A stretch of 64,000 bases of DNA from an uncultured Clostridia bacterium (GCA_944384985.1 CALWVM010000009.1:1-64000); one strand, 5' to 3'. Positions 1-7,677 are shown, counted from the stretch's first letter. A program made the numbers and translations. The notes: generated by a model not told the origin, from the sequence alone.

Positions 1-29
1 GCGCCCCGTGGAAGGAGACCACGGGGCGC
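1..29 (-). terminator. Terminator hairpin of the surface protein gene
   Basis: A perfect 11-bp stem (GCGCCCCGTGG / CCACGGGGCGC) with a 7-base loop lies just past the stop codon of the surface protein gene. Any T tract on the minus strand would fall outside the window, so termination is inferred from the stem and its position. Confidence 0.7.
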
Positions 30-45
30 ATGGTTATATATGGAT

Positions 46-3000
46 TTATCTGCTGTATTTTCTCTTGCGGCTGTAAAGGACGGTACCGGTCAGGGTAGCG
101 CCGGCGGCAAGCATCATCGCAACCCAAAGGGCGATATTACTGTTTTCGCCAGTTTCCGGGACGGTCGGCGTCCTGGTTGCCGGGATTTCCACCGCCGCCT
201 TTTCATAGCCGCAGACGGTGCATTCCTCGTGCCTCAGGCCTGCCTGGGTTTCGGTGGCTTCCTTATCCGTCACCCATTCAAAGGCGTGATCCGCTTCGCC
301 CAGCTTTTCGCCGCAGGCACAGAGCTTCCAATGCCCGTTCTCGTCATGTTGCCACCCCCCCTGTACTGTGCAGGTATGCGTCTGAACGGTCACGGTGGCG
401 GTAGCAGAAGCCAGCACCGTTCCGTCGGCCTTCACGCGGACAAGATAATCTCCTGGTTTGAGCCCCGTCACGCTCTCGCCGGTGATAGCGATCCATGCGT
501 CTGCGCTCTCAGCCTTGTATTCCATGGTGCTGTCAACGCCGGTAATCATACCGTCATTTTGCTCAGTTGTTGTGCAGCCATTTGCGCCCACTGAGGTTGG
601 TGCAGCCGCCTTTGTTACGGCAATTGTCTGAACAGGGGAATCATTCGTTTCATGGAAATCACCGGGCTGGTAAACCTGAATGCCTTTTTCAACCGTTACA
701 CCGGTAATCGCAGCAGTGGTATCCGTAATCTCTGCCCAAGTATTGCCGCCGTCCACACTGTACATCATACCTGCAACAACATTTGACAGCGCACCGCCGT
801 TCTCACTGTCTGCGTTAAATACCGCTTCGGGTGCTGCGGGAACATTCAATTCCCAAAGGAGACGGACATCGCCTGTCACTTTGTCGGTAAACCAAGTGTT
901 CGGTGCATAAGCATTAAGCTTTTCAAACAGTTCTGTTTTATCTGCGACCTTTTCGATATTTCCATCTTCATCATCAAGGCAGTAGTTATCATTCAGTTTA
1001 AATTCATTTACAACCGGAGAAAGATGAGAAAGGTTACCAGTAGAAGAAGTAAGACTTCCTGTTGAATAGCATCCGCTTACAGAAGAACCGGTGTCTGTAA
1101 AATAGGCATCCAGATAGCCACTGATTCCACCCGCATATGCTTTGCCATTCACGCAGGCTGCTGAAACACTTCCTGTATTATAGCAGTTTTCTATAACGGT
1201 TGTTACAGAATTACTCCATATATAAAAACGACCTGCAATTCCACCTGTATATGCAGTAGAATAACAATTTACAGTAATGGACCCGCAACTGAAGCATTGA
1301 CGAACAGTCCCGCCCTTTATTTCTCCGACGATTCCTCCAGCATTGACATTGCTGTTATTAGGAGAAGTGGCATCCCAGTAAATAGTCCCCATATAAGCGC
1401 TATATTCCACAGTACCGCCGTCCAATGCACCTGCAATACCGCCGATCGTCGGACGCATCACGATGGAATCCGTATTACAACGGATCTCCACATCGGAACT
1501 GCAATGGGTGATCGTACCTCCGGAATATCCGCAGAGACCACCGATATACACATATTGCTTCATAGCAGAACATTCAAGCAGAATGTCACCGGATACATTC
1601 AAATTAGAAATCGTACCATACATCTCACCGAACAAACCATAACAAGAAAAGTTATCTGTAATCGTGTCTTTCATAGTATAGACAATGGTGTGCCCGTTAC
1701 CGTTAAAGTTTCCTTCAAATACAGGGATAGTTTCCCAGTTAGCGGAGGTCAGTTCTAAGTCTGCTGTCAAATCGTAGTAAGCGTCAACGCCATTGCCTGC
1801 TGTCAGTTGCTGGGCAAAATAAGCAAATTGCTCGGAATTGGCAATCACATAGGGATTGTCCTGCGTGCCGTCTCCGCTTTCATAGCCGGACGCCACCGTC
1901 ACGCCGTCCCACTTATCCTTGGTGCCGCAATAGCCGGGCACGGGCAGAGTAAGATAGAAATCGCTTATCGGAGTACCGGAAATGGTGATTTGGGTATTGC
2001 TGTTTCTTGTAACGGTAATGCCGTTATTGCTCAAGGTATGGCAGTAGTCCTCCGGGAAATAGTAATCCTCTACTGCGGTGTAAACAATATCCTCAATAGG
2101 GGCATTATTTAAAGAAACCTGATTTTCCGCACCGGAATTCTCATCCCGTATCAGTTTTGCGTTGCTGGTGATGCCAACGCTGTACGCATTTACCGTATCA
2201 GCATACGAAGCATAGGTCAGCATAGCGTCTGCGTCTGTCTTTTCCAGCCACACTTTGCAGTTTTCAAAGGAGGTGATTTTGCCGCCGCTGAGATCAGAAG
2301 CGGAAAAGGTCATATCGCCGGAAACGGCTTTCGCCCAGGCGCCCTCGCCGCACTGCACAACCACAAAAGTTCCCTCCGGTGCACCGCTTACCGTCACATA
2401 TTCCAGGGCCGGGGCGGTGATATTGGCCGTGCCCAGATCGACACCGTATTGTTTCGCATCCATGCGCAGGGTAAAGATCTTGTTGTTATATGTATCCTTC
2501 TGTTCCCCCTCCTTCGTTACGCCCTGATAAATGGAGCCGAACAGGACGTTGGAAGTATCCAACTGGAACACGGGAAGATAGTCCCACCTATTATCGCTTG
2601 CGTAACGTAAATCAACGCCATTGTTCGTGTTCAACAGTACATAGTTTATATTGTTAGAACCACTGACCCAAGCGGAACGAGTGAATGAACTGCTCACATT
2701 GGTTTTAAGGCTGACCTTTAATTCGGTTCCCAAATTTTTCGCACTGTTAGAGCCCACGGTTACAAACTGGATCCGACCTTCGGAAGCCGGTTTGTAATCG
2801 GTGGAATATGTGGGATACAAAAGCTCTGTGGAATGATAAACGCGGGGATTTCCGTTATCATCCGTGTTATAAACATCCGCAGTATAAATGGTTGTCGGAA
2901 TGATCATATCAAGCTGAGCGTCTGTAAACCAGCAGGCGCTGTTACCGGATTCTGTATAGCTTTGGAAAGCTGCGCGCATATCGCTGGCACCGTAATGGTT

Positions 3001-3384
3001 GGGAGCGACTTTCTCAGGTACAAATCCATCCTCATAGATAACATCCCAAGCGGAGTCATAGTCTTTGACATCCGTGCTGCTGGAAAAATAACTCGAAGGT
3101 GTAGAATTTTGTGAAAGCAGTACCAGTCCGCCACCCACCGGATCAACGCCTACAATAGACCATGTCTTGCTTTTTCCGAAATAGACCTTTTTAAAAGTCT
3201 TGTCGGCCGTTGAATCATCCATATCAAAATTCGCCCGCAGCTCATCCGCCGTGGCAAAATTCTCCACCGCAGGAGCGGTGTTTTCCACCAAGTCGGCTGC
3301 AAAAACCGTCCCTGGCATCAGCCCGACCAGCAGCACCAGCGACAGCAACGCCGCCAATACTCGGTTTGATAATTTTGGTTTCAT
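46..3384 (-). CDS. LPXTG-like anchored surface protein with GLUG repeats
   Basis: Predicted cell-wall-anchored surface protein of 1112 residues, function otherwise unknown. A signal peptide (residues 1-30, cleavage near VFA-AD) is followed by a DUF6273-like region (about 60-290). Residues about 500-850 contain several GLUG-type repeats (GGLCGYSGG, GGIAGALDGG, GGIVGEIKGG, GGISGY), which form a beta-helix in bacterial adhesins. Near the C terminus is a Cys/Trp-rich segment (HTC..GW, HWKLCACGE), then the sorting-like motif VPETGENS, a membrane segment and a KRK tail. The motif is VPETG rather than LPxTG, so the sortase class is uncertain. The start has a good ribosome site (AAAGGAGG) and overlaps the stop of the upstream TetR gene by 4 bases (ATGA), implying translational coupling. 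The protein may be an adhesin or glycan-binding protein; that is inference. Confidence 0.85.
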   Translation of the reverse strand: MKPKLSNRVLAALLSLVLLVGLMPGTVFAADLVENTAPAVENFATADELRANFDMDDSTADKTFKKVYFGKSKTWSIVGVDPVGGGLVLLSQNSTPSSYFSSSTDVKDYDSAWDVIYEDGFVPEKVAPNHYGASDMRAAFQSYTESGNSACWFTDAQLDMIIPTTIYTADVYNTDDNGNPRVYHSTELLYPTYSTDYKPASEGRIQFVTVGSNSAKNLGTELKVSLKTNVSSSFTRSAWVSGSNNINYVLLNTNNGVDLRYASDNRWDYLPVFQLDTSNVLFGSIYQGVTKEGEQKDTYNNKIFTLRMDAKQYGVDLGTANITAPALEYVTVSGAPEGTFVVVQCGEGAWAKAVSGDMTFSASDLSGGKITSFENCKVWLEKTDADAMLTYASYADTVNAYSVGITSNAKLIRDENSGAENQVSLNNAPIEDIVYTAVEDYYFPEDYCHTLSNNGITVTRNSNTQITISGTPISDFYLTLPVPGYCGTKDKWDGVTVASGYESGDGTQDNPYVIANSEQFAYFAQQLTAGNGVDAYYDLTADLELTSANWETIPVFEGNFNGNGHTIVYTMKDTITDNFSCYGLFGEMYGTISNLNVSGDILLECSAMKQYVYIGGLCGYSGGTITHCSSDVEIRCNTDSIVMRPTIGGIAGALDGGTVEYSAYMGTIYWDATSPNNSNVNAGGIVGEIKGGTVRQCFSCGSITVNCYSTAYTGGIAGRFYIWSNSVTTVIENCYNTGSVSAACVNGKAYAGGISGYLDAYFTDTGSSVSGCYSTGSLTSSTGNLSHLSPVVNEFKLNDNYCLDDEDGNIEKVADKTELFEKLNAYAPNTWFTDKVTGDVRLLWELNVPAAPEAVFNADSENGGALSNVVAGMMYSVDGGNTWAEITDTTAAITGVTVEKGIQVYQPGDFHETNDSPVQTIAVTKAAAPTSVGANGCTTTEQNDGMITGVDSTMEYKAESADAWIAITGESVTGLKPGDYLVRVKADGTVLASATATVTVQTHTCTVQGGWQHDENGHWKLCACGEKLGEADHAFEWVTDKEATETQAGLRHEECTVCGYEKAAVEIPATRTPTVPETGENSNIALWVAMMLAAGATLTGTVLYSRKRKYSR

Positions 3385-3968
3385 AGATTTTCCTCCTTTG
3401 GTTTCCTTTCTTTTACAAACAGCTTCAGCGAAGTGCGGATCACATTAAGCTGCAAATTCAAATAGTCCCCGTCCTCAAACAGCGCGTAATGAACGCAGGC
3501 ACGAACAAAGATATAGATCATACCCTGTATGTAGTCCACCGGCATACCCAGCTTGCCGGAGAGCAGCTCGGCGTATTTGCGGTAGCGGACGTTCACGCCC
3601 TTGAAAAAGGCCTTGCCATGCTTCCGGTACTTGGGGCTGGCGTACACTTGATACATAAAGCGGTATTTCGCACCATGGAGCTTTGCGGTGAGGTAGGGCA
3701 TTTCCCGCAGGAAACGCTCAATATCGGCAAAGCTGGTGGGCGCTTTCGTCATGAAATCGTCCTCCACCTTTGCCATGCAGTGGGCGGTGGATTCGATGAT
3801 AATGTTGTCCTTGCTGCCGAAGTAGTAGAGCAGACTCCCGTTAGTGACACTGCACGCCTCTGCCAGCATTTTCAGGCTGGTGTTTTCCAGCCCGTTTTCA
3901 CACAACACCTCAAAGCAGGTTTCCAGAAAGGCAATGCGCCGCTCTGGAATTCCTTTTTCGTCTGCCAT
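3381..3968 (-). CDS. TetR/AcrR family transcriptional regulator
   Basis: TetR-type repressor, 195 residues, the usual length. The N-terminal helix-turn-helix is clear (residues 10-55: LENTSLKMLAEACSVTNGSL, then LYYFGSKDNI). The C-terminal ligand-binding half is not one I can assign. It starts at 3968 after GGAAGGAGGGATTTC. It is co-transcribed with the following surface protein gene, whose start codon overlaps its stop, so it probably controls its own operon. A GACAGT-N6-ACTGTC palindrome and a good promoter lie upstream. The inducer is unknown. Confidence 0.88.
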   Translation of the reverse strand: MADEKGIPERRIAFLETCFEVLCENGLENTSLKMLAEACSVTNGSLLYYFGSKDNIIIESTAHCMAKVEDDFMTKAPTSFADIERFLREMPYLTAKLHGAKYRFMYQVYASPKYRKHGKAFFKGVNVRYRKYAELLSGKLGMPVDYIQGMIYIFVRACVHYALFEDGDYLNLQLNVIRTSLKLFVKERKPKEENL

Positions 3969-3999
3969 GAAATCCCTCCTTCCGTTTTTTGATTGACTG

Positions 4000-4017
4000 G
4001 ACAGTTAATACACTGTC
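4000..4017. promoter_or_regulatory. Candidate TetR operator palindrome
   Basis: Perfect inverted repeat GACAGT-N6-ACTGTC, 32 bases upstream of the tetR start codon and downstream of the predicted promoter. This is a typical place for autorepression. Binding by the adjacent TetR is inferred from position only. Confidence 0.5.
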
Positions 4018-4117
4018 AAAAAATTTTGCATCGCCCACTGGACAACGCAAAAAGTCGCACCTTACCCGTTTGTAGCTTGACAGAGAAAATGAGCAGAATT
4101 ATAGTTTGATTACTATC

Positions 4118-4146
4118 AGTGTACTTCCTGCCGCCATTTTTGTCAA
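4118..4146 (-). promoter_or_regulatory. Promoter of the tetR-surface protein operon
   Basis: Minus-strand TTGACA (4146-4141) and TACACT (4123-4118) separated by exactly 17 bases. It would give a leader of about 150 bases containing the palindrome at 4000-4017. Confidence 0.6.
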
Positions 4147-4326
4147 GCTCCTTTCTGAATACATTTTCACATATGTAATTTACCACAAACCGGCTGATTT
4201 TCAACCTTTTTTCGAAAAAAGAACGGATATGCTATTGACAATCCAAATCAAATCGTCAATCCTGTTGTGTAGACATTTAGAGGTCAAAAAAGCCTGATTT
4301 TAAGCCATTTCTAGAGCTTAAACTTT
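4147..4326. other. Intergenic sequence, nothing recognised
   Basis: AT-rich stretch between the tetR promoter and the small element genes. I see no credible coding frame and no repeat in it. It probably marks the border between the tetR operon and the mobile-element block. Confidence 0.4.
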
Positions 4327-4356
4327 GAGGGGCAAGGTGTTTGTACCTTGCCCCTC
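4327..4356 (-). terminator. Terminator of the small element genes
   Basis: Perfect 12-bp stem GAGGGGCAAGGT / ACCTTGCCCCTC with a 6-base loop, about 30 bases past the stop of the 48-residue gene. There is only a short T tract on either side (GATTTTG to the right, AAAGTTT on the minus strand), so it may act in both directions. Confidence 0.6.
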
Positions 4357-4383
4357 GATTTTGCGTCTGAAAGCGTTACAGGC

Positions 4384-4530
4384 TCATTTTTGCAGCTTTA
4401 TCATTACCTCGTCTATAAGGTCTGTATATCTGCCCTGCGCCAGCATCTTATTGCGGTAAGCAGGCAGAGCGTTGAAAAGATACCGTCTTTCTTCTGCCGT
4501 CAAATAAAGGTGGTATTTCTTCTTTCTCAT
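4384..4530 (-). CDS. Small conserved integrative-element protein (48 aa)
   Basis: Encodes 48 residues beginning MRKKKYHLYLTAEERR and ending with a DLIDEVMIKLQK helix. I recognise this KKKYHLYL...GRYTD...DEV pattern as a small protein common in Tn1549-like conjugative elements of Clostridia. It has no assigned biochemical function. Its ATG overlaps the stop of the upstream 53-residue gene by 4 bases, so the two are co-translated. Too short for a confident fold assignment. Confidence 0.6.
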   Translation of the reverse strand: MRKKKYHLYLTAEERRYLFNALPAYRNKMLAQGRYTDLIDEVMIKLQK

Positions 4531-4688
4531 ACGAAGATCACCTCAGCGTTGACGGTTTCTATGACCGCCGACCGCAGGGCGTTCATTCTCTGCACCCATT
4601 CCATCTGATTGTCGGCTTTCAGCGTTTCGGTAATGCCCTCACGCTCTGCGATGATCTTTTTTCGTTGCTTATCTGTCAGCTTTGCCAC
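4527..4688 (-). CDS. Small element-borne protein (53 aa)
   Basis: GTG-initiated frame of 53 residues (MAKLTDKQRKKIIAE...) rich in charged helix-forming residues. The opening resembles small transposon-encoded proteins with a LTDKQRKKIIAE helix. A second GTG lies two codons upstream. It overlaps the next gene by ATGA, a strong sign that both are real. Function unknown; a small DNA-binding or accessory protein of the decayed element is a guess. Confidence 0.5.
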   Translation of the reverse strand: MAKLTDKQRKKIIAEREGITETLKADNQMEWVQRMNALRSAVIETVNAEVIFV

Positions 4689-4775
4689 GATCACCACCCC
4701 TAAAAATGGACATAAGAAAAGCGCCCCGTAGATCGGAACGCTTAGAAAAATTCTTCAAAAAAAGTAAAAAAAACA

Positions 4776-4804
4776 TTGACATATAGTGCCCTATATGCTA
4801 TACT
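4776..4804 (+). promoter_or_regulatory. Promoter with palindromic spacer for small membrane peptides
   Basis: Near-consensus TTGACA (4776-4781), 17-base spacer, TATACT (4799-4804). The spacer contains the palindrome ATATAG-TGCC-CTATAT, placed so that a bound repressor would block RNA polymerase. A strong ribosome site (GAAAGGAGGT) follows at 4821-4830. Confidence 0.75.
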
Positions 4805-4836
4805 GTATACATCAGATGAGGAAAGGAGGTTATACA

Positions 4837-4935
4837 ATGCGGGTTTCCGAGTGGATTTCTTCCGTCTGTACGGTGATCACCACGATATTGGCAATTATCA
4901 CGACTGTAATCACCGTACATGACAGAAAGAAATAA
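4837..4935 (+). CDS. Single-span membrane microprotein (32 aa)
   Basis: A 32-residue peptide, MRVSEWISSVCTVITTILAI followed by more hydrophobic residues and HDRKK. One hydrophobic span of about 20 residues ends in a basic tail. It has a very strong promoter and ribosome site for so short a gene. The architecture resembles small holin-like or type I toxin peptides, but no antisense RNA was identified, so a toxin role is only a possibility. It is the first gene of a short plus-strand operon opposite in direction to the flanking genes. Confidence 0.6.
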   Translation: MRVSEWISSVCTVITTILAIITTVITVHDRKK

Positions 4936-4992
4936 CTCCCGAGGGGAAAGGGCGAAAGCCCGAGTACCCTCGTGCCCTCATTGTAAACGAAG

Positions 4993-5160
4993 ATGAATAA
5001 AATGTCAACCGTGTCCATCCTGCTGACCTGCATTGCGCTCTTATCGGCAGCAAACATGCTGGTCGGCAACTCCACGGCAAAGCTTGTGATCTCCGTTTGC
5101 ACGTTGATTATAAGCATCTGCGCGCTGATCGTAAGCTTGCACAGAAGAAAGGATAGATGA
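4993..5160 (+). CDS. Small two-span membrane protein (55 aa)
   Basis: Begins MNKMSTVSILLTCIALLSAA and ends with a second hydrophobic stretch and SLHRRKDR. Two predicted membrane helices (about residues 5-22 and 29-48) and a basic C terminus. The ribosome site is weak; an alternative ATG lies three codons in. It sits between the 32-residue membrane peptide and the ribbon-helix-helix-like gene, with only 3 bases before the latter. I do not recognise a family. Confidence 0.5.
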   Translation: MNKMSTVSILLTCIALLSAANMLVGNSTAKLVISVCTLIISICALIVSLHRRKDR

Positions 5161-5163
5161 CTT

Positions 5164-5340
5164 ATGCCCGAAAACAAGTACGAACCGCAAAAGGAATATT
5201 TGAAAAACAAGCGCAAGCAGCTGCGCGTTTGGGTAGAAAAAGAAAAATACGAACGCCTTGCCGCGAAAGCCGAGCAAAACGGAACCAGCATTTATGCGCT
5301 TGTCAACCAATTCATCGAGGATTATATAGCCGGGGCATGA
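5164..5340 (+). CDS. Ribbon-helix-helix-like protein (58 aa)
   Basis: 58 residues: a basic N terminus (KEYLKNKRKQLRVWVEKEKY), then ERLAAKAEQNGTSIYALVN and QFIEDYIAG. The pattern beta strand (QLRVWVEKEKYERL) plus two helices matches Arc/CopG-like small DNA-binding proteins. It could be the repressor acting on the palindrome in the upstream promoter, which would make this a self-regulated operon of membrane peptides plus regulator. That link is inferred from position and fold only. Followed at once by a strong terminator overlapping its last codons. Confidence 0.6.
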   Translation: MPENKYEPQKEYLKNKRKQLRVWVEKEKYERLAAKAEQNGTSIYALVNQFIEDYIAGA

Positions 5341-5351
5341 GCCTCGGCTAT
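5326..5351 (+). terminator. Terminator of the small membrane peptide operon
   Basis: An 11-bp stem ATAGCCGGGGC / GCCTCGGCTAT with a 4-base loop, followed by TTTCTTT. It starts inside the last codons of the 58-residue gene. Confidence 0.8.
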
Positions 5352-5413
5352 TTCTTTATCCTTTTCTCCACACTATCAGCATACCACATTTTTCTGTGCC
5401 GTAGTTGGACCAC

Positions 5414-5821
5414 TTACGGCACATCCACTTCTCTGTCGAGATTAACATAATATGCGGCGAGCAAAGTATAAAACAATTTCTGTCCGACGGGCACGTCTGC
5501 CGCTTCGTATGTAAGTCCTTGGGTTATAGCGCGCAGCAGCGGGGCATACAACCCCTCGTCTTTGCCTATGGTTCTGCGCACCGCCCTTTCGACGGTCTCA
5601 ACCTTGCCGACATACTGCACCGTGCGCAAGGCGACGGATTCCGTCGGGTTGCCTGGGCTGCCACCCTGTACCGCTTCGCTGTCCGTGCGGACGGCGGAAA
5701 GCCCCCGCAATTCCCGCAGCCTTGCCTGCCATTCCGGGTATTGCAGGGTAAAGGACACAAGCTCATCCCGCCGATTGGCGGAAATGCCGTATTTTTCAAG
5801 GTTGATCCGTCGTTTGGACAT
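5414..5821 (-). CDS. Phage/element-type hypothetical protein (135 aa)
   Basis: 135 residues starting MSKRRINLEKYGISANRRDE, with ELVSFTLQYPEWQARLRELR. I recognise this opening (RINLEKYGIS...LQYPEW) from small proteins in Firmicutes phages and conjugative elements, some related to RinA/ArpU-like late regulators, but I cannot assign it firmly. The C-terminal half (VERAVRRTIGKDEGLYAPLL..) looks helical and resembles the sigma-like part of those proteins. The start at 5821 has a CAGGAGG ribosome site. Its stop lies inside a GTGCCGTA...TACGGCAC hairpin. Confidence 0.55.
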   Translation of the reverse strand: MSKRRINLEKYGISANRRDELVSFTLQYPEWQARLRELRGLSAVRTDSEAVQGGSPGNPTESVALRTVQYVGKVETVERAVRRTIGKDEGLYAPLLRAITQGLTYEAADVPVGQKLFYTLLAAYYVNLDREVDVP

Positions 5822-5889
5822 TTTTATACCTCCTGTAAATACTCTAAAACCGCTTTACTTGCGGCTTGCCAGCCCCAGCACACGGCGGT

Positions 5890-6108
5890 TTACCCGTCTT
5901 TCAGCCCGATGGTTCCGCGATAGATGTAATCCACCCAGACCAACGTCTTTCTTCCTGTCTTTTGCTTTTCCGCGTCTACCTCCTCCAAGATCAGCGTATC
6001 GCCGGCGGCATAGCGCGGCGTTCGGTCGTCCCGGCGGACTTCAAAGCGCTTTGTACCGTTGCAAACCGCTTCGAAATATTCCGGTTGGATTTTCAGATGA
6101 TGGGTCAT
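5890..6108 (-). CDS. DUF3850 (ASCH/PUA-like) protein
   Basis: 72 residues with the DUF3850 signature: HHLKIQPEYFEAVCNGTKRF, EVRRDDR, then AGDTLILEEVD. These are small ASCH/PUA-fold proteins often carried by phages and mobile elements and thought to bind RNA or modified nucleotides; no reaction is established. It is slightly short for the family and ends in a GLKDG tail. Its ATG overlaps the stop of the upstream 112-residue gene (ATGA). Confidence 0.75.
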   Translation of the reverse strand: MTHHLKIQPEYFEAVCNGTKRFEVRRDDRTPRYAAGDTLILEEVDAEKQKTGRKTLVWVDYIYRGTIGLKDG

Positions 6109-6443
6109 TGTTCTGCCTCTGTCCTGTATCCGATACTTTGCAGGATGCCGTTCACATCCACGCCGCTTTTGCGCAGGTCGCGTTCCATGGCATATATGTA
6201 ATCATCGCTGTCCGCGTCCCCGTCCGCCATGTACCGCTTTTTCAGTTCGTCGCGGCTTTCCCGCATGCTTGCATACATCCTCGACAGCCTCGCCTGCCCG
6301 AATCCGAAAACACTATGCAGGATGTACATAAGCAGGATGTCAAAGCTGCGCTCGTACTTTTCATTTTCCAGCGCGACCTGTCGGCGGATTTCCGATTTCA
6401 GACGCTTCGTCTGACTTTGGCTGAATCTTTCAATTGCTTTCAT
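6105..6443 (-). CDS. Helical hypothetical protein of the element (112 aa)
   Basis: I take MKAIERFSQS at 6443 as the start because AAGGGGGAAAGCC precedes it; a longer in-frame extension upstream has no ribosome site. The protein is charged and alpha-helical (SQTKRLKSEIRRQVALENEK, then ELKKRYMADGDADSDDYIYA) with no recognised domain. It is translationally coupled to the DUF3850 gene. Probably an accessory gene of the same decayed integrative element. Confidence 0.55.
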   Translation of the reverse strand: MKAIERFSQSQTKRLKSEIRRQVALENEKYERSFDILLMYILHSVFGFGQARLSRMYASMRESRDELKKRYMADGDADSDDYIYAMERDLRKSGVDVNGILQSIGYRTEAEQ

Positions 6444-6456
6444 GGCTTTCCCCCTT

Positions 6457-6709
6457 TCACGCCCCGAAGATGTCAAACAAGGTCGGGACGTCCTGTTCGT
6501 CATCCGCTTCGCGCAGATATTCCTCCGGCTTTTGCGCCGTTGCCCGCCTTAAATGCGCAAACAAGATCGCCCTGCGCGGTGACGGTGCAGCTTTTCCCAG
6601 ACGGAACAATTCGCGTCCGATTTTGGGGCGAGGTGATCTGCGCCTTGTCAAATACGCATACCGCCGTGTAATCCGTTACCCTATTGATATTTTCCACATG
6701 ATTCGGCAT
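6457..6709 (-). pseudogene. Remnant starting MPNHVEN (DUF1281-like N terminus)
   Basis: Reading from 6709 gives MPNHVENINRVTDYTAVCVF and stays open to 6500. A second frame, ending at 6457, gives a more natural C terminus (EEYLREADDEQDVPTLFDIF). The first eight residues match the start of the fragment at 48596-48823. Either frame alone looks incomplete, so I treat this as a frameshifted or chimeric remnant. It occupies the same place relative to the methyltransferase and DUF4314 genes as its counterpart near 48.8 kb. Confidence 0.4.
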
Positions 6710-7069
6710 TTATTTTTTCTCCTTCAAATTACTGTATTTTTGATTTATTTTTTTAATTCGGGATAATATATCCACTAAAATAGGCACCATAATGCTGTTG
6801 CCTGCCAATTTATACAACTTAGAATCGGCAAGCCCGAGTTCATTTTTCAATTTAAAGAACTGCTCATCGGTAAAACCCATCAGGCGAAAACATTCCTGCG
6901 GAACTAATCTTCTTATTCTGCCTTTATGCATAATCCCATGTCTGTCAACAATGGCTGTAGGATCGTTATCGCAGTATCCCACAAACTCAAAGCCGCCTAT
7001 TTTTTCTGCCGCGCTGCGAAACGCACTCATTCCGCAGAACATATCCAATACACGAATGGACATATGCAT
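6710..7069 (-). pseudogene. C5-cytosine DNA methyltransferase, internally deleted
   Basis: About 119 residues, against about 300-400 in the family. Residues 5-35 carry motif I (RVLDMFCGMSAFRSAAEKIG) and the following FVGYCDNDPTA. The frame then jumps directly to late motifs: RRLVPQECFRLMGF and LYKLAGNSIMVP (motifs VIII-X). Motif IV with the catalytic Pro-Cys, motif VI and the target-recognition region are missing, so it cannot methylate DNA. The deletion is in frame. The start is placed at 7069 or 7063; upstream codons belong to the neighbouring gene region. Confidence 0.8.
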
Positions 7070-7094
7070 CAAACCAATATTTTTATTTTGCACC

Positions 7095-7391
7095 TCACAT
7101 TCCGAGGACGGGAACGTTATCCTCGTCCATATTTTCATTTTGTTCTTCCGCAAGTTCCTCATCAGTCAATTTTCTGAATGAATCTTCACCGGGAACAAGG
7201 GCAAGAGTTCTGCCGTTATCCCATTTCATATGGATTTGTCCGGCATCGTCTACATGGGCAACCGTGCCTCTTGTTCCACAATCTATTGGTGCATAAGGAT
7301 CATCCATGCTTAAGAGCAATAATCTCGTGCCCGGTGGATAACACCTTTTCATGCGCTCGGCAAATTTTCTTTCTGATTCAAATTTGTTCAT
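7095..7391 (-). CDS. DUF4314 protein, copy 1
   Basis: 98 residues: MNKFESERKFAERMKRCYPP, then TRLLLLSMDDPYAP, GTRGTVAHVDDAGQIHMKWD and NGRTLALVPGEDSFRKL. The middle is an SH3-like barrel seen in DUF4314 proteins of Clostridia conjugative elements; function unknown. Nearly identical to the copy at 49029-49325. In both cases it sits just beyond the 3' flank of a tRNA-Ala (here a 3' half), so it marks one end of the integrative element. Ribosome site AAAGGAGATG. Confidence 0.85.
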   Translation of the reverse strand: MNKFESERKFAERMKRCYPPGTRLLLLSMDDPYAPIDCGTRGTVAHVDDAGQIHMKWDNGRTLALVPGEDSFRKLTDEELAEEQNENMDEDNVPVLGM

Positions 7392-7426
7392 GATTTTACA
7401 TCTCCTTTGACTTTAAAATGAAAAAA

Positions 7427-7592
7427 GCCAACCGTCTGTATTTCAAACGATTGGCTATGTATATATGAAAAAAGGCAGATAGGTTTTTTCTATTCTATCT
7501 GCCTGATTTTAGCAATATTCAATTGTACGAGAGTTCAAAGATCCAATAAAAATCAGCAAAGAAAAAAGACTGCGTTTTTATTCACAGTCTTT
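7427..7592 (-). terminator. tRNA-Ala 3' flank, copy 1: three hairpins
   Basis: Three stems lie between the tRNA fragment and the DUF4314 gene: GCCAACCGT/ACGATTGGC (7427-7455), GGCAGATAG/CTATCTGCC (7474-7503) and AAGACTGCG/CACAGTCTT (about 7567-7591). The last corresponds to the tRNA terminator, with one mismatch here. From about 7456 the block is almost identical to 37600-37743, and it is related to 49365-49535. Confidence 0.7.
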
Positions 7593-7601
7593 CCGTTCGT
7601 A

Positions 7602-7661
7602 TGGTGGAGACGGTCGGGATCGAACCGATGACCTCCACACTGCCAGTGTGGCGCTCTCCCA
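7602..7661 (-). repeat. Stranded 3' half of tRNA-Ala (att copy 1)
   Basis: Identical to the last 60 bases of tRNA-Ala(GGC) at 49538-49597, including the anticodon arm with GGC, the T arm and encoded CCA. It stops at the D-arm sequence TGGGAGAGC, where the match ends abruptly and the arm GTTTACCCGCCGACTT (minus strand) begins. It lacks the acceptor 5' strand and most of the D arm, so it cannot be a working tRNA. It is one of two such 3' halves; the other is at 37744-37804. Confidence 0.9.
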
Positions 7662-7677
7662 AGTCGGCGGGTAAACA
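7662..7677 (-). repeat. Element-end arm (inverted repeat), outer insertion, left end
   Basis: Minus strand GTTTACCCGCCGACTT directly abuts the tRNA D-arm core GGGAGAGC. The same arm, inverted, follows the stranded tRNA 5' halves at 49690-49705 (GTTTACCTGTCGGCTT on the plus strand) and 49807-49822. I take it as the terminus of the integrated element or a recombinase-binding arm. Confidence 0.65.

Noticed and set aside
4016-4297. Short open frames on both strands upstream of tetR
   Set aside because: AT-rich chance frames covering the promoter and operator, without ribosome sites.
7602-7661. A functional tRNA-Ala gene
   Set aside because: Only the 3' 60 bases are present. The acceptor 5' strand and the first part of the D arm are missing; the same holds for 37744-37804.
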